From positions 92,421,963-92,485,962 of the forward strand of contig CM048554.1 in the NCBI GenBank assembly GCA_026413225.1: a DNA stretch of 64,000 nucleotides, given 5' to 3'. The notes under the pieces are model-generated. The model saw nothing but the letters and a program-made list of their open reading frames with translations, ran no database searches and was not told where the DNA came from. This DNA is from Otis tarda. Taxonomy: Eukaryota > Chordata > Aves > Otidiformes > Otididae. The translations under genes were made by a program, and so were the position numbers. Shown here one piece after another: positions 1 to 13,679 of this stretch. Numbering within the stretch: position 1 is the first letter of the stretch; each line of letters begins with the position of its first letter.

Positions 1-3000
1 CCAAAAAGTTATTTTCCAAAAGTGAGACTTTGTGGGTTTGAAATAGCCAAAATTTTAGGCAGAAACTTTAATAAGAACTCAGCAGAGAATAGGAGAATAT
101 TTAAAAGGGTAGATAAAGGGGAGAGGGACTTCTCTTCTGGCAGGCCACTAAAACCCAGTATTTTCTTCAAACACCCATCACGTAGACACAGAGAGCTCAG
201 CAGTCTACTACATTTGAAAGGAACTTCTAAGCGTACAGCTGATGGCAGAATATTGGCCTTAGATTCAAAACCTCAGTTAGTGCCACCTACAGTTTCCTGG
301 AGTAAGAGTACATCTATCTACTGTTTTGCAAGGTCCCTTTGACAGTACACCAAGTCATCTAGCGTGTGGAGCCACTGCAGACTGTTAATTCTAAAGCTCC
401 AGCCAGGCCATTGCTGTCAAGCAAGGTGTATTAGCTTGGACTGAACCAACTGAACCAGCAATCTTACATAATGTCTGGCTACCATTCTCCTGAACCAGCT
501 CACATCTTTCTAAAACATACCTCAAACACATACCTGTGGTTTCACCTCTGACCTTAACTGTTCTGTGGTATTTTCTTAGGAGAAAGAGTTGAGGTTGACT
601 GTCATATTACAGTGCCTAAATGTGCTTTTCTGCAAATGTTGCTTTTTTCTTCTTATTGTCCCCCAAAATCAACACTGCACTACAACACAGAAGCCTGTAG
701 TGCAAACAAAGATGACTGTCAGGACCACAGCATCTTACTCTCCTTTAATCTCAATATTAGTCAAACAATTTCATCAATTTTTCCTTAATTGTCTTTCAGG
801 TCTTTCCAAAAACAAACAATGGTTTTGTTGCTTTAGAAATATGTTAAAAACAAACTACTGAATGTTTTCATATAAAAACAAAGCAAAATATAAAATCCAT
901 TTGGGCTTTTTGCAAATATGATTTTCTCCTTAAACAGTTAATACAAATCTTTTAATTGCTTCCCTTTTCATTGGTAACATTTAACATAAGCTGAGAGAAA
1001 GCAAACACCTCTTGGAAGCAAAGCTGCATGCCCTTGGCAAGCAGTGTGTATGGCAAAGGAAAAGCACGTGAGGCTGTCTCAGCAGCAAGAGACTGGCTTA
1101 TAAGCGGAGAGTTTCCACGAGCTGCCGGATTAAAATCACCCCTGTCCCACAAAGGCCTCAGCTGTCTGCCTCCCTTCCCTTGCCTCTGCCTCATTTTCCT
1201 CCTCCTCACCACATGCAACCAACAAACAGAAGCTCCTCCTGGTTTTCCTGCACAGAAAGGCAGTTGGTAAATGGAAAACAATGTGAAAGAAGAGTAACAA
1301 GCATCTCTTAGGTCAAGCTGTGCTAAGGGGAATTCCTTTAACTAGAATTTTAATGGTGTCAGTGCAAGAAATTGCATACTTTTAAAATACAGGTAAGTAG
1401 AATAAAGAGGGAAAAGTTATATAGGTTTGTCTTATTACACAGCACTACCAGTGATAAGCTCCATTAAGTGAAAATTCTGTTCCTCATGTCAGAAAGAGCA
1501 AGTCTGAGCCTAATTTTTACCCTTTATAATGTGGTAGGCATTGTTCCAGCAGAGCGCTTGTCAGAGACTGCAGGAGAAGGAGTCTCAGTGAGGGTTTGGA
1601 AGGCCATTAATACAATGCCAGCATGTCAGTGAACACAGATTTCCGCAGCATAAAGCAAATGTCATAGTACCCTACAGGGCCACTGCAAGCACAGTTTCTC
1701 CTAGCACCAAGTAGGACACAGATACAATAGGACAATAATCCTGATGATTATTGCCACTTTATCTCAAAAGAGTCATTCCCTTCTGCCTACCAACAGCAGC
1801 CAAAATCATCCAGGTCCCTGACAATTTTATTTCTGCTCCAGCAGGGTCACACAAAAAGCAAACCATGAAGCTATGTGTGTCATGAAAAATTACTTGCATA
1901 ACTCAGAAATTCATAAAACTTGGAAGCAGCTGTATCTCATTTCCCAAGGCCAGCTGACTCCATCTTATTCTCCCAACCTGTTCAGCCTTATTGTGCACAT
2001 CAGAAGGGACACTGATAGAGAAACAAAATCTTCTGGGGAGTATTATAAAATATTAGGAAATTTTAAAATAGCACGTACAAAGCACAATGCTCAGCGTCAC
2101 AAAAAAAAAAATCAGGTAATCCTGATTCAAGTGAGATATTGTCATTAGTGCCTTTGTTAAATTTATGTACAGTACTTTAGAACCATGAAAATACAGGCTT
2201 ATATGAGGTACTAGTAAAGGTTACAGTATACAGCATTAACATTTAGCAGAATAAATTGTATAATAAATTTGATCTCTGCCTCTAATTAAGTGCTGAGATT
2301 TTGCTAGCTCAATGCACATACTTTCTCATAAGGTATCTTACACAATCTAAGTAGAGCTGACTCAACATTTACTGAAGTACAAAGGCATTTCAAATGTGGA
2401 GAAACTGAGAAATTCTGTTGGGAATACTGTCTTACTGAGGACTATAAATGCTATATAAGCCTTTGCCAGAATCTGTTCACAACAACTATTTGGAATAATG
2501 TAGTGGGCACTGAAATACAGTATGTCTGAGAAGCTGAGGACAATGTTAGGCTTCAATAAAATCCAATAATATGTTACCCCACTGAGCCCTCTATAAAATC
2601 TGATTTTACATTTTTCAATAAAATTCCACTGTGTTATTATTCTATGCCATTTTATATCAGACAAAAAAGAAAGCATACTCAGCTCTAGCTATTTGTTTTG
2701 GTTCTTCACATATTCTGGTAATAACTTTCAATTGACTGAAGTTGCCCTTGTTCATATGACCAAATTACGACAATAAACATGAATTACCATGTGTCAGTAT
2801 GTGCATTTTATGAAGTTTAAAAGGGAATTATGATTCATTAGAAGCAGCAGGAAGGGTTGCATGCAGTAGGAAGTCATCTGCAGTGATTATGGAATTTGAC
2901 CCCAGAGTCAGTCACTCTTGTCTATGGCCCTGGCTCCCCAGTTACACATGTTCTCATGGGGGGTTGTTAAGCTACACTGCTAATATCAAAGTTCCTGTCT

Positions 3001-6000
3001 CCTCCTCATCTTTCCAATCTAGTTTGTTTCTAACTAGAACTAATCAGCAGGTCTGACAGCTTGTTTGCTTTTGATCAAAACAAGTAGCTATATCAAAGCC
3101 AGAAAGTCTGGCAGAGAAATATTGATTTTGACAACATTTACCGTGGGAGATTTCAGGGTAGATTCTTGGATTGTTTTTAGTGGCAAGAGATATAAATTCA
3201 GAAGTTGACCTTTCTGATCAGAAAACAGATGTTTCACCACAATTCCTTTTCCTGAAAATATTTGAAAGGTTTTTGTTTTGTTCTATTTCAGAAGAAAAAC
3301 AAAATTTCAAGCCTTAACAGTTGTCTCAAACAGAATTTTTTATTTCAGCCCATCTCTTCATCTTGTGAAGGTACTCTTGAAAAATAAACTTTCTTATCTC
3401 TATATGATAATCATCGCAGAATACAACCTAAGTGTAACTGTGTCTTAAAGGAACTATCAGCCTTTGGTACACATGTCTGGACACATTGCTATAGAAATTT
3501 GGGATAACTTTCAGAATTTCACTTAATCTTAAACTTTTGTGAGTGAAGTGTGTGTGATTCCTAAATACCCTTAGTTTAGTGCAATAAATCGTGTTTTCAA
3601 CATCCTCCTTTTTCTGATAAAACTTGCCAAGTTTCGGAAGCACTGGCTACATTAAAATCAGAAAACATTAGTGAGTACTTCTTTGTAAGTCAAGGAACTA
3701 TGTTATCAGATCTATCACATTGTAGTTACTGCCTGTAATCTGCCATAAACCTTTTTGCCCACAAATAACCTCTTAAAGATTGCCAGTAGCAACATTAATA
3801 GGACCTTCTAGTCACAGATAGTCAACAGTATCTCAGTGTCCAGAAGCTATGAACCGCTTCCATCCTTCCACTTACAGACCAGAAATTACCCAGAAGACAT
3901 ATTCCTCTGGTACTAAAACATTCCTTTTTACTTCTTCTTTTTCCAAAAAGAAGACTTTTTTTCCCCAAAGTCTTCATCTGTCATTCCCAGTGTGCCTGTC
4001 AGCTGTATACGGCAGAAGTATAACAGCTAGAATTTATACTTCTAGCTCAATGACTAGCTTTTGCTAATGAACTGTCAGACTGAATGAACTCCATCAAACA
4101 AAAACATGAGGTTTACCTCAAGCTTCTGTTCCCCAGGTTTGTAAAGAATTTTACTCACTTTCAAGTATAAACCTGAAGTACAGCCAATGCAGCAGGAAAC
4201 AGGTGGGTAGAAGAGCTGCTGACTGAGGCAGCCATTAGGGACTTCTGAGAAAACAGGAGATCACAGATTTCTGACACAAGCGGAGGAAAACTACATAAAA
4301 AACTGTCTCACCATTATGTAAATATTCATTAACAAATATTTGCTTACATGAGTACAGCAAGGATAACAGTGGTCCTATACAAACAACTTCTCCATATGAT
4401 CCTGTTCCAGGGCATCTTCTCATGGTACTTGCCATAAAAAAACTATGTTTTGGGACTTGACGAATTTCTTCAGCTTCCTGTCCTTCCAAGGGCAATAGCT
4501 TTCACCTAGTATCATGCAGACACTGAATATCCCCTGTCTAGCTTTACTTTCCATAAGAGTTTTTACTAATTCACCACCTGACAATATTTCCATCGATGTG
4601 CTCCTCACATCTCACCTTACGACCTACCATCTATATTTTTTTTTTCAGAATCTTGTACTACAGTGTATTCACTCTTGCTATCCTATTTGTCTGTATCATT
4701 TCTTCATGGGCTAACTCACACAGACAGCTTATCTTGAATAACCTTGAATGAAGAATTATTTCCACTTTCTTTTTTTTTCTCCCCCCTCATTTCTAGGAAA
4801 TAATCTCTGCTCCCTTCCTAAATTCCTTTTCCACAAAGCATTATCCAAAGCCAGTATTAATTCTTTCAGGTGTTCATGAAGTAGAAATAATGGACAGATT
4901 TTCTCCAGCGGCTCTTTCCCAAGCTTGTTTTTTCTATCTGTCGGTTGATCCAAGACCCTTTTGAAGGGACATGGCAAAAGAAATTCATATATGGAAGTAT
5001 TTTTCATACTTTAATAAAGAATTACTAGCTCTTTGTAGATTTTTCTGTAAGCAGAAACATGGAAAAAGAAAACTCTAATGTCCAATATTTTAAAGCACAT
5101 TCATACTGCTTAACTTTTTCCTCCCTGCCTACTTTTTTGTCAGATTTTTTATTTTTCACTCTTTGAGGTTGTAAGAATGTGAAATTTTCTATTTCTTGTT
5201 ATGTAAGATTATGACTATTACTTAGTCTTTCTTGCTTTTAGAAGTACCTACTTCCCATCCTTACACCAAGGCAGAAGTTTTACATTCTCTGCCTATCCCT
5301 GGCAAGAACTAACAGGATGCAATTTTAGGATTAACATAGTCAATAACTAGACAGATGGAAGGGAGTAGTTTGGACAAACTAATTCATGTGTTAAATAGTT
5401 TATCTGTTTTATTTGTATATTTTAAGGGATTGCTATGAGAAGCCAATGATGTGTCAGTCTGTGGAATAATCAAGTAGTTGTACAATTAATACCTTTCTCC
5501 CTGCACATTTTTCAAGGTCTTACAAAGCCACAGGGAAAAGTGCTCACAGCGGACATCATGTTGTTTGGGAAGGGAGGAGTCAGATCACTCTCTAATTTGA
5601 TTGGCTTCCTAAGCAAGAATGTAAAACAGATGAGGAATTTATGTTCCAAAAAACTTTTCGCATATTGTAGAAAAACAACTAATCAAACTAAAAAGAAGTT
5701 TTATCTGTCTTCCAATAAATATGAACCAATAATCAAAGTTACCTAACGATACATTTCCTAAAATCATAATAGAAAAGGAAACATAGCTCCTAGGGTACAC
5801 TGAAACTTCTTGTGTGTTCAACAGTAATGAGATTTTAATTAGACATAAGATATAAGACATAAAATTTCGGGGTTAGGGCATTTGATCCTGAAAAACATAT
5901 CTCAAGAGCAGAGTGGTCCTTGGTCTATGATGACCAAGCCATGCCTAGGAAAAATCCTAAGTGAGAAATCAGCAAAATGTTGCAAATATATTCTAACCCA

Positions 6001-8353
6001 CAGTGTTAATGACCTTGTTCCTGTTTTTTCTGTAATATTTTCCCCAGTTCTGTAATAGAAAATTAAGCCTTTGCTTGTTAACTCTTCATTAATTTTGTCT
6101 CCTAAAAGCAGAACTGTAAACTTTTACAAGTAAAAGGCACCCTGTTTCTCCAGAAATAACATGTTCAAAGAAGGCATTATATATGCACAAGTCCTGTAAC
6201 TGTCTGAAACATGGAACAAGTTTACGTTTCACAGAAGGTCATGTGTCTTTCCCACCAAGTTTCTCAGCTTGGTTTGAGCACTGGTAGTTAACAACATTCA
6301 GGGAAAAATTCTTCCCACATGGGCAAACACTGGTGCTCTGCTGGCAAGGAAGAATTAGTCATGAGAAAATTTAGCATAATCCCGTGTTGTCACAGAAGGT
6401 CTCTAAATTATTCATATACCACTACTACTTACTAATCATTTAGGAATGTTCTTCTGATATTCTTCAGGCAGAGACAGCACTGTGCTTGACATAAAGAAGA
6501 TCCACAGAAGACACTAGCAGATGTGTCAAAAGCAGACAGAACATTTGCCCGAATTATTCTTATACCTAAAAATAAAACCAGATCCAAAAACAAAACCTTG
6601 AACAAAATTTCAGCCTTGCAGAGGTCTAAAACTAACAGGATGCAAGGGCACATATGGGGAAAACATGATGTGTTTGGGAGGATAGTATTACAGTAATATA
6701 CATTTCCACTAACTGGAGACAGAAAGGTTGAACACATATTTATACAGCAGTAGTAAAAAGCTGAATGATTTAGCAGAGAGTGAAAATGAAATACAAGAAG
6801 CAGGCCAAGAAAATAGAAGGAACAGTAGTTAGAAATTCTACACTGAGTGCTACAGAAAGGAAAATGTTAATGAAAAAGGAAATGCCTAGGCTTCAGTCAA
6901 GCATTGCTGACTTTAAAGTGAACATTTCAATGAGATAAGTTTTTGGGAACTTTGGACATTTCTGATCCTTACTTTATGTGAAATCATTTGTTAAATACAT
7001 TTTTTTGGCTGAGAATTTCCTGCAGTTCTAAGAAGACGTAAGTATATGTGAGTGCTTGGGTTTACACAAGCAAAATAGAAAATCTCATTTTTTTAAAGTT
7101 TAGTTTCAGAAGTTAATTCAAGTAAAAAAGGTAGCATATGAAATTTGCTAGTTTGACGCATCAGCTGAAGTTTCTTTATTGTATTTTATTTTCTGGTCTA
7201 TCATCTGAAGTTACTTTCCTGTGGTGGGATTGACTGTATATATTTTGTATTGTCTAATATTTTAAAAAATAAACCCATCTGGATGAAATCAGATTGTCTT
7301 GCTGATGGTGAAATCCAGTCTTGTTTCAGTTTAGCTACTGACACAGAATTTAAATGTGACCTGTAAAAACTGTTTTTTTGTAAAGAACCAAACCATGTTG
7401 CTTTGCATTTGTGCACAACTATTTCCCCTTGTTTTAATTATAAACTTTTGCAACTGACATTGTCACAGGACCATAGGGCTAGGCACATATTTCTGTTTGC
7501 CTTATTCAGTTGAAATGTTAGCCTGACTTAAAACCTGCAACATAAGCAGTATCTGTGAGGACTACTTTAATTTATTTTATTAACTGGATATCAAAGAGTT
7601 TCCACTGAAATAGCCTGCTCCAGTAATAAGACAAAGACTAATCTGTCTAACGACGGTTGCTGCTTTTCCCTTCTAGCTGCCAGAAAAGACACAAAAACTT
7701 TTTACTCTACAAGCATCTTTTGGATTATTAGTTAATAAAACAGTCTGCGTAATGCTCTTGTTTCTCTGTGCAGTTGCAACTGTTAATTATTTTAGGAGTG
7801 ACTGAATTGTTGGTGTGCATGTTCGTGTGTGCCTTTCTAGATTTTGTAAATTTAAGTTTGGTTAATTTAAGATTAAGTCACCCTACATTCAGAATATAGG
7901 GTGAAACTATCTGGTATTTATAATCTCCTTACAGATTCTACTCTTTAGATTTCCACTTTTCTCACCCCCGTTGAGATGCTTTTAGCGAAGACGGATGGTC
8001 TTGGTTGATACTCACCAGTTATTTGCTTCATTTAGAGCAGTAATATTAGGGTTACTTGTTATCCTCTGTATTTGCTAATATTTTTATTTTGGGTTTAAAG
8101 CCTTGTTACAATCAACTGGTAAAATACACACTCCGCCTATCAAAGTGTGCCTATAAAATTTTATCTTTGGTATCCCTTTGAAGCTATACATTTGTTTATT
8201 CTACACTCACCCTCCCCTGCAAGTTATTTCACTGTGATTTGGGGATTGCAATTTATTAATTTTATTTTGGCTGCTATTTAAAGTGTTAGCATCAATCTAA
8301 AAATGGTAGGAGACTTGCATTTCTCAGAAACATCTTTTCATAAGTAGAGCTGC
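1..8353. other. AT-rich single-copy DNA, no gene recognised
   Basis: There is no convincing gene here. Open frames are short (106 codons or fewer) and show no family motif. A somewhat GC-richer patch lies at about 1020-1270. A strong isolated donor-like site (CAG then GTAAGT) lies at 1393, and a very strong acceptor-like tract (pyrimidine run ending TAG) ends at 4796. Neither has a convincing partner site. The stretch is probably intergenic or intronic. Confidence 0.6.
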
Positions 8354-8362
8354 GCACGCAGC

Positions 8363-11107
8363 ATGGGGAATAAACAGGAAGAACTGGAGATGCGTGCGTG
8401 CGAGCAGGGCTACGACCTTGTTGGCATCACGGAGACGTGGTGGGACGGCTCTTACGACTGGAGCGTCAACATGGAGGGGTACAGGCTTTATAGAAAAGAC
8501 AGGCAGGGAAGACGAGGAGGGGGTGTCGCTCTCTATGTAAGCAACCGGCTGGAGTGCGTGGAGCTCCGCCTGGGGATGGGGGAGGAGCTGACAGAGAGCT
8601 TATGGGTCAAGATCAGAGGACAGGGACGGACGGGGGATGTTACGGTGGGGGTCTGTTACAGGCCGCCTGGCCAGGAAGACAGAGCGGACGAGGCGCTCTA
8701 TAGGCAGATAGGAGCAGCCTCACAGCGGTCACAAGCCCTGGTCCTCATGGGGGACTTCAACCACCCTGACATCTGTTGGAGAGACAACACAGCAGGGCAC
8801 AGGCAGTCCAGGAGGTTCCTGGAATGTGTGGACGATAACTTCCTCCTGCAGGCGATAGAGGAGCCGACAAGGAGGGGTGCCATGCTGGACCTTGTGCTCA
8901 CCAACAGGGAGGGGCTGGTGGGGGACGTGAAACTGACGGACAGCCTTGGCTGCAGTGACCATGACGCGGTGGAATTCAAGATCCACGGGGCGGCGAGGAA
9001 ACTGCACAGTAAGCTCTCTGCCCTAGATTTCCGGAAGGCGGACTTTGGCCTCTTCAGGAACCTCATGGGCAAAGTGCCATGGGAGGCGGCCCTGGAGGGA
9101 AGAGGGGCCCAGGAAAGTTGGTCCATATTTAAGGAGCACCTCCTCCAAGCTCAGCAGAGGTGCATCCCGATGAAGAAGAAGTCGGGCAAAAAGGCCAGGA
9201 GGCCAGCGTGGATGAGCAAGGAGCTCCTGGACCAACTGAAAGTAAAGAAGGAAGCCTATAGAGGGTGGAAGCGGGGACAGGTAGCCTGGGAGGACTACCG
9301 AGTGGCTGTGCGAGCGGCCAGGGATAGGGTGAGGAAGGCTAAAGCCCTGATGGAATTGAATCTGGCCAGGGATATAAAAAGTAACAAGAAAAGCTTTTAC
9401 AGGTATGTAGGGGACAAAAGAAAATCCAAGGAGAATGTAGGCCCCCTCCGGAAGGTAACGGGTGTCGTGGTTACCCGGGATGTGGAGAAGGCTGAGGTAC
9501 TCAACGACTTTTTTGCCTCAGTCTTCACTGATAAGGGCTCTTGTCTCCCCACCCAAGCTGTGGAAGGCACAGGCAGGGACTGTGAGGATGAAGAACCACC
9601 CACGGTGCTCGAAGAGCAGGTTCAGGACCATCTAAGGAACTTGAAGGTGCATAAGTCCATGGGGCCTGATGAGATCCATCCGCGCGTCCTGAAGGAACTG
9701 GCGGATGAAGTTGCCAAGCCACTGGCCATCATATTTGAGAAATCGTGGTGGTCTGGTGAGGTCCCCGATGACTGGAAGAGAGGGAACATAACCCCCATTT
9801 TTAAAAAGGGGAGTAAGGAAGACCCGGGCAACTACAGGCCGGTCAGCCTCACCTCCGTGCCTGGCAAGGTCATGGAGCAGATTCTCCTGGAAACCATGCT
9901 AAGGCACATGGAGAGCAAGGAGGTGGTTGGTGACAGCCAACATGGCTTCACCAAGGGCAGATCGTGCCTGACCAATTTGGTGGCCTTTTATGACGGGGTA
10001 ACAGCATCGGTGGACAAGGGACGGGCAACGGATATCGTCTACCTGGACTTGTGCAAAGCTTTTGACACTGTCCCGCATGACATCCTTCTCTCTAAACTAG
10101 AGAGGCATGGGTTCGATGGATGGACCACTCGGTGGATAAGGAGTTGGCTGGATGGCCGCACTCAGAGAGTGGTGGTCAACGGCTCAATGTCCAAGTGGAG
10201 ACCGGTCACGAGTGGCGTCCCTCAGGGGTCCGTGTTGGGCCCGGCCCTGTTCAACATCTTTGTCGGCGACATGGACAGTGGGATAGAGTGCACCCTCAGC
10301 AAGTTCGCCGATGACACCAAGCTGTGTGGTGCCGTCGACTCGCTGGAAGGGAGGGATGCCATCCAGAGGGACCTTGACAGGCTGGAGAGGTGGGCCCGTG
10401 CCAACCTCATGAAGTTCAACCAGGCCAAGTGCAAGGTCCTGCACCTGGATCGTGGCAATCCCAGGCACAAATACAGGCTGGGCGGAGAATGGATTGAGAG
10501 CAGCCCTGAGGAGAAAGACTTGGGAGTGCTGGTGGACGAGAGGCTCAACATGAGCGGGCAATGCGCCCTTGCGGCCCAGAAGGCCAACCGCATCCTGGGC
10601 TGCATCAAGAGGAGCGTGGCCGGCAGGTCGAGGGAGGTGATTCTGCCCCTCTACTCTGCCCTGGTGAGACCCCACCTGGAGTACTGCATCCAGTTCTGGA
10701 GCCCCCAACACAAGAAGGACATGGACCAGTTGGAAAGGGTCCAGAGGAGGGCCACCAAGATGATCAGAGGGCTGGAGCACCTCTCCTATGAGGACAGGCT
10801 GAGAGAGTTGGGGCTGTTCAGCCTGGAGAAGAGGAGGCTCCGGGGAGACCTGATAGCGGTCTTCCAATACCTCAAGGGGGCCTACAGGAAAGATGGGGAG
10901 AGGCTGTTCAGTAGGGCCTGTTGTGATAGGACAAGGGGTAATGGGTTTAAATTAGAAGGAGGTAGGTTTAGATTAGATATTAGAAAAAAATTTTTTACAA
11001 TGGGAGTTGTAGAGCACTGGAACAGGTTGCCCAGAGAGGTGGTGGATGCCCCATCCCTGGAAGTGTTCAAGGCCAGGCTGGATGAGGCTCTGAGCAACCT
11101 GATCTAG
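8363..11107 (+). CDS. CR1 ORF2: AP-endonuclease and reverse transcriptase (914 codons, N-terminally truncated)
   Basis: The product is an element-encoded protein for target-primed reverse transcription: it nicks genomic DNA and copies the element RNA at the nick. The apurinic-type endonuclease domain spans about residues 1-210, with TETWWD at 23-28 (Glu24), GDFNH at 130-134 and SDHD at 198-201. The reverse transcriptase covers about 430-700. Its marks are NYRPVSLTS at 490-498, the LDLCKAFD motif at 561-568 (first catalytic Asp562), [11 protein letters not shown] at 617-627 and the catalytic FADD box at 648-651. The C-terminal CR1 region follows, including [13 protein letters not shown] at 763-775 and [10 protein letters not shown] at 885-894. 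No internal stop or frameshift occurs. The Met used here is an internal one: the native N-terminus, with the first endonuclease motif (the conserved Asn that normally sits just before Ala-Arg-Ser), was lost at insertion. The endonuclease is therefore probably defective while the reverse transcriptase looks intact. The host CDS start and promoter are absent. Confidence 0.93.
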   Translation: MGNKQEELEMRACEQGYDLVGITETWWDGSYDWSVNMEGYRLYRKDRQGRRGGGVALYVSNRLECVELRLGMGEELTESLWVKIRGQGRTGDVTVGVCYRPPGQEDRADEALYRQIGAASQRSQALVLMGDFNHPDICWRDNTAGHRQSRRFLECVDDNFLLQAIEEPTRRGAMLDLVLTNREGLVGDVKLTDSLGCSDHDAVEFKIHGAARKLHSKLSALDFRKADFGLFRNLMGKVPWEAALEGRGAQESWSIFKEHLLQAQQRCIPMKKKSGKKARRPAWMSKELLDQLKVKKEAYRGWKRGQVAWEDYRVAVRAARDRVRKAKALMELNLARDIKSNKKSFYRYVGDKRKSKENVGPLRKVTGVVVTRDVEKAEVLNDFFASVFTDKGSCLPTQAVEGTGRDCEDEEPPTVLEEQVQDHLRNLKVHKSMGPDEIHPRVLKELADEVAKPLAIIFEKSWWSGEVPDDWKRGNITPIFKKGSKEDPGNYRPVSLTSVPGKVMEQILLETMLRHMESKEVVGDSQHGFTKGRSCLTNLVAFYDGVTASVDKGRATDIVYLDLCKAFDTVPHDILLSKLERHGFDGWTTRWIRSWLDGRTQRVVVNGSMSKWRPVTSGVPQGSVLGPALFNIFVGDMDSGIECTLSKFADDTKLCGAVDSLEGRDAIQRDLDRLERWARANLMKFNQAKCKVLHLDRGNPRHKYRLGGEWIESSPEEKDLGVLVDERLNMSGQCALAAQKANRILGCIKRSVAGRSREVILPLYSALVRPHLEYCIQFWSPQHKKDMDQLERVQRRATKMIRGLEHLSYEDRLRELGLFSLEKRRLRGDLIAVFQYLKGAYRKDGERLFSRACCDRTRGNGFKLEGGRFRLDIRKKFFTMGVVEHWNRLPREVVDAPSLEVFKARLDEALSNLI

Positions 11108-11147
11108 TCAGGGATGTCCCTGCTCTTGCAGGGGGGTTGGACTAGAT

Positions 11148-11161
11148 GACCTTTGAAGGTC
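11148..11161 (+). other. CR1 3'-UTR stem-loop
   Basis: The bases GACCTT and AAGGTC are complementary and separated by TG, just upstream of the ATTCTATG tail. The 3' end of CR1 RNA is the part bound by its reverse transcriptase to prime copying, so a conserved stem here is plausible as a recognition element. The same stem recurs in most other CR1 3' ends of the window, with changes in the loop. Confidence 0.55.
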
Positions 11162-12164
11162 CCTTCCAACTCTAACCATTCTATGATTCTATGATTTTGC
11201 CATAGGAAAATGCTAGCCTATTGGAAACATATTGCAAGGAAAAGTGCACCTCTTTTAGGAAAAAGAAAAAACAACTTGGTAAAAATGCTGGTCTAATACC
11301 CCCTCTCCCCTTCCCCCCTGCCTCCCAGAATGGCATGTTTCTCATATTTAAGTTTACTACTATGTAAAATAAATATTTAACTTTCAATTTTTCTTTTAAA
11401 ATCAGAATTTCTGATTAATCTTGGAGTTTCCTACTGGATGGAAATTCTGAATCCTGAGCAGCTGCCTTTATGAGCCATCTTCATAGCATACATCAGGTGA
11501 GAACCCCTTGGAGAGACTGCAGATGTGTAGTCCTGTTCAGCTGTAGAAAAGTAAGCGTCCAAGAGCAGAGATTGATCTGGCAGATTGCTCTGGCAGATTG
11601 TGGATTTATCATTACTCAGACAAGTGGTTACATTCAGTGTTTTCACTTTGTACAGTAAGTCCAGAGTTGGTGTGAAATCCATATATTTTATCTTAAAAGG
11701 CATTTCCTACAGATTTTCTCAGTTCCTGCTCTACTATCATTCTCCTCCAGTAGAGCATAGATTTTTGAGTGTTCTTTTTAACAAAGGACTTTTGAAATGC
11801 TATAAATATTGTCCCTGATTTCACAGCCATCTTCAGTATTTTTGTACATGTGTAAGTAACTGCTAAGAATTCAAGACAATGGAAAGACAGTTCTTCTGAA
11901 TATGAAACAACAGATCTCAGTTCTCTTTGGTTTCATTAATACTGGAAGGGATGTGGCTAAGCCAAAAGTAAAGCATAGCCTAGAGGAGGAAAAAAACATT
12001 GTATTGCATTGGTTGAATTAGGCATTTCTGTTCTGCAACAAATTCAAAACATTTTTTTTAAAAATGCTATTTTGAGTCAAGTGCAAGATACACATTTTGC
12101 AGTCATCCCAGAAAAAAAAAGATATTACGAAATAAGAATGATAACATTTAAAACATAAACGAAT

Positions 12165-12200
12165 ATATCTATATTTACAAGTTTAAGTGTAAATAGATAT
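12165..12200. repeat. imperfect inverted repeat (short hairpin)
   Basis: The arms 12165-12179 and 12188-12200 pair over 13 positions if two extra bases (TA) in the left arm bulge out. The loop is 8 nt. The arms are very AT-rich, so the stem is weak. No function is assigned. Confidence 0.4.
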
Positions 12201-13663
12201 GTAAGATTAAGTTAACTGCATGAATAATTATTAACTGTCTTTCTCATCTCTGAAAGGCACTCAAAGTCAGTGCCAGGAAGCTGGACACAGGAGGTTTCTG
12301 GAGGACTTCTCAAACTAACATTCCAGCTGTGAGAGTAAGATTTTGTAGGCAAGGGTCTCATATGGCCAACTGAAGTATATAAATCCACATCCTCACCTCA
12401 GCATCTATACCTGGGAGAAAATTCTACAGAGTAATATCAGTGAAGCAAATAGCAGTAAATCACTGAAAGCTGCTGGTCCGAAAAGTAACACTAAAGAAAT
12501 AATTTATCATCTTCTAAAGTCACCATGGGCAGCAGAATTATTTTTGTTCAGTTAATCTCCATCAGTAAAGTTTTCTAAGTTTTATTTAGCTTATGATGTT
12601 CCAGATAAATTTTGGTTTTCGGCAAAATGGAACTTCATAAATAAAAATTTCAAAAGAATCTTGACATTCTCACTTTAAGGAAAAAATGGGAAAATTCCAC
12701 TTTGAGGATCCATCTGAATTGGGGCCTTATGTGATAAGACCCCAGCTTACAGAGCTACTGCTATGTTTGCTACAAGGGGAAGCGGCATATGCAGGTGACT
12801 AGACCTCTTCTACGTGAAAGTTACCTACAAGGATTGTGAAAATTACCTGTAAGGCAAATCCGGGAAAATACAGCTCTGCTATTAAAATAGCCTGAATTCA
12901 CAACCATCACAGGTTTCCTCTGTGACAGCCATCCCTTTTCATTCATAGTGTTACGGCAGGCCAGGTGACAAGCAGCCTCTTCAGAAAAGTTGCAAGGTAC
13001 CACCACATTTTGTCTCCTGAGTCCATTTCCCATCCTCCCTCAAGTAGATGTTATAAAAGTATCTTAGTCCACTTCAGTACTGCTTCATAGGCATCATGTA
13101 GAGAGGTACCCTATGCATCACCACTCAGCAAAGATTCACAGCTTTGTTTGGTCTGATAATTTCCCAGCCTTTGGAAGCAAACCTCAACAACCCTGAAAAT
13201 TCTTGCTCAGGGAGGCTCTTGAACATACTGACTAAACCTGGAGGGTGACTCTGGGATTATTTCATAAGAATTAGCACAATATTTCAGAAATTACATTTGT
13301 TTCTCTGTGTATAAAACCATTCAAGGAGTGTACCAAGATAGCTCACTCAAATACCTTTGCTGAGACTAGAAAGACATGGTAAAGGATTTGCTCTTGAATC
13401 ATCGATTTATGGGTGTTTATTCAGACAGACTTATTAATGAATCTTCCATATATACATTGTCACCTCCGCACAAAGAAGGCATGGCTTCCTATACTATAGC
13501 TCAGCATAATTCCTATAACACAATCCAGAGATTTGGATTTTTATCCTAATTTACCTGGAAAGCATTCTGGAACTTTTTCATTCCACAGACTCTAAATTTG
13601 AAAATGTTGCTCCACAATGTCCATGGTAACTCAAATTTTCAAACATTCCATGATAATTCCAAA

Positions 13664-13679
13664 TTTTTTTTTTTTTTTT
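13664..13679. repeat. poly-T run (16)
   Basis: This is an uninterrupted run of 16 T. It could be a plain homopolymer or the A-tail of a decayed minus-strand retroposon. No element body is recognised next to it. Confidence 0.8.

Larger units (their letters stand above)
8354..11196 (+). mobile_element. CR1 LINE retrotransposon, long 5'-truncated copy
   Basis: This is a non-LTR retrotransposon of the chicken-repeat-1 clade. It contains almost all of ORF2 (endonuclease plus reverse transcriptase), a short 3' UTR (11108-11177) and the diagnostic 3' tail, two copies of ATTCTATG followed by ATT (11178-11196). ORF1 and the 5' UTR are absent. The homology starts at about 8354, where the codons for Ala-Arg-Ser precede the Met at 8363. 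An in-frame TAG at 8345-8347 lies just outside. I see no target-site duplication flanking it, which is usual for CR1. The open reading frame and the crisp 3' end suggest a recent insertion. The sequence is clearly more GC-rich than the flanks. Confidence 0.96.

Noticed and set aside
22-342. 106-codon open frame near the window start
   Set aside because: No motif, no splice context; the length is expected by chance.
1312-1392. Possible exon ending in CAG-GTAAGT at 1393
   Set aside because: The upstream acceptor (CATCTCTTAG) is weak and all evidence is the donor alone.
4797-4870. Very strong splice acceptor at 4796
   Set aside because: No good donor within a normal exon length; long pyrimidine tracts arise easily here.
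10184-10867. 227-codon minus-strand open frame
   Set aside because: Antisense shadow of the CR1 ORF2.
12440-12545. Segment resembling a LINE RT phrase (Lys-Ala-Ala-Gly-Pro)
   Set aside because: A single short block with no further motifs in order.
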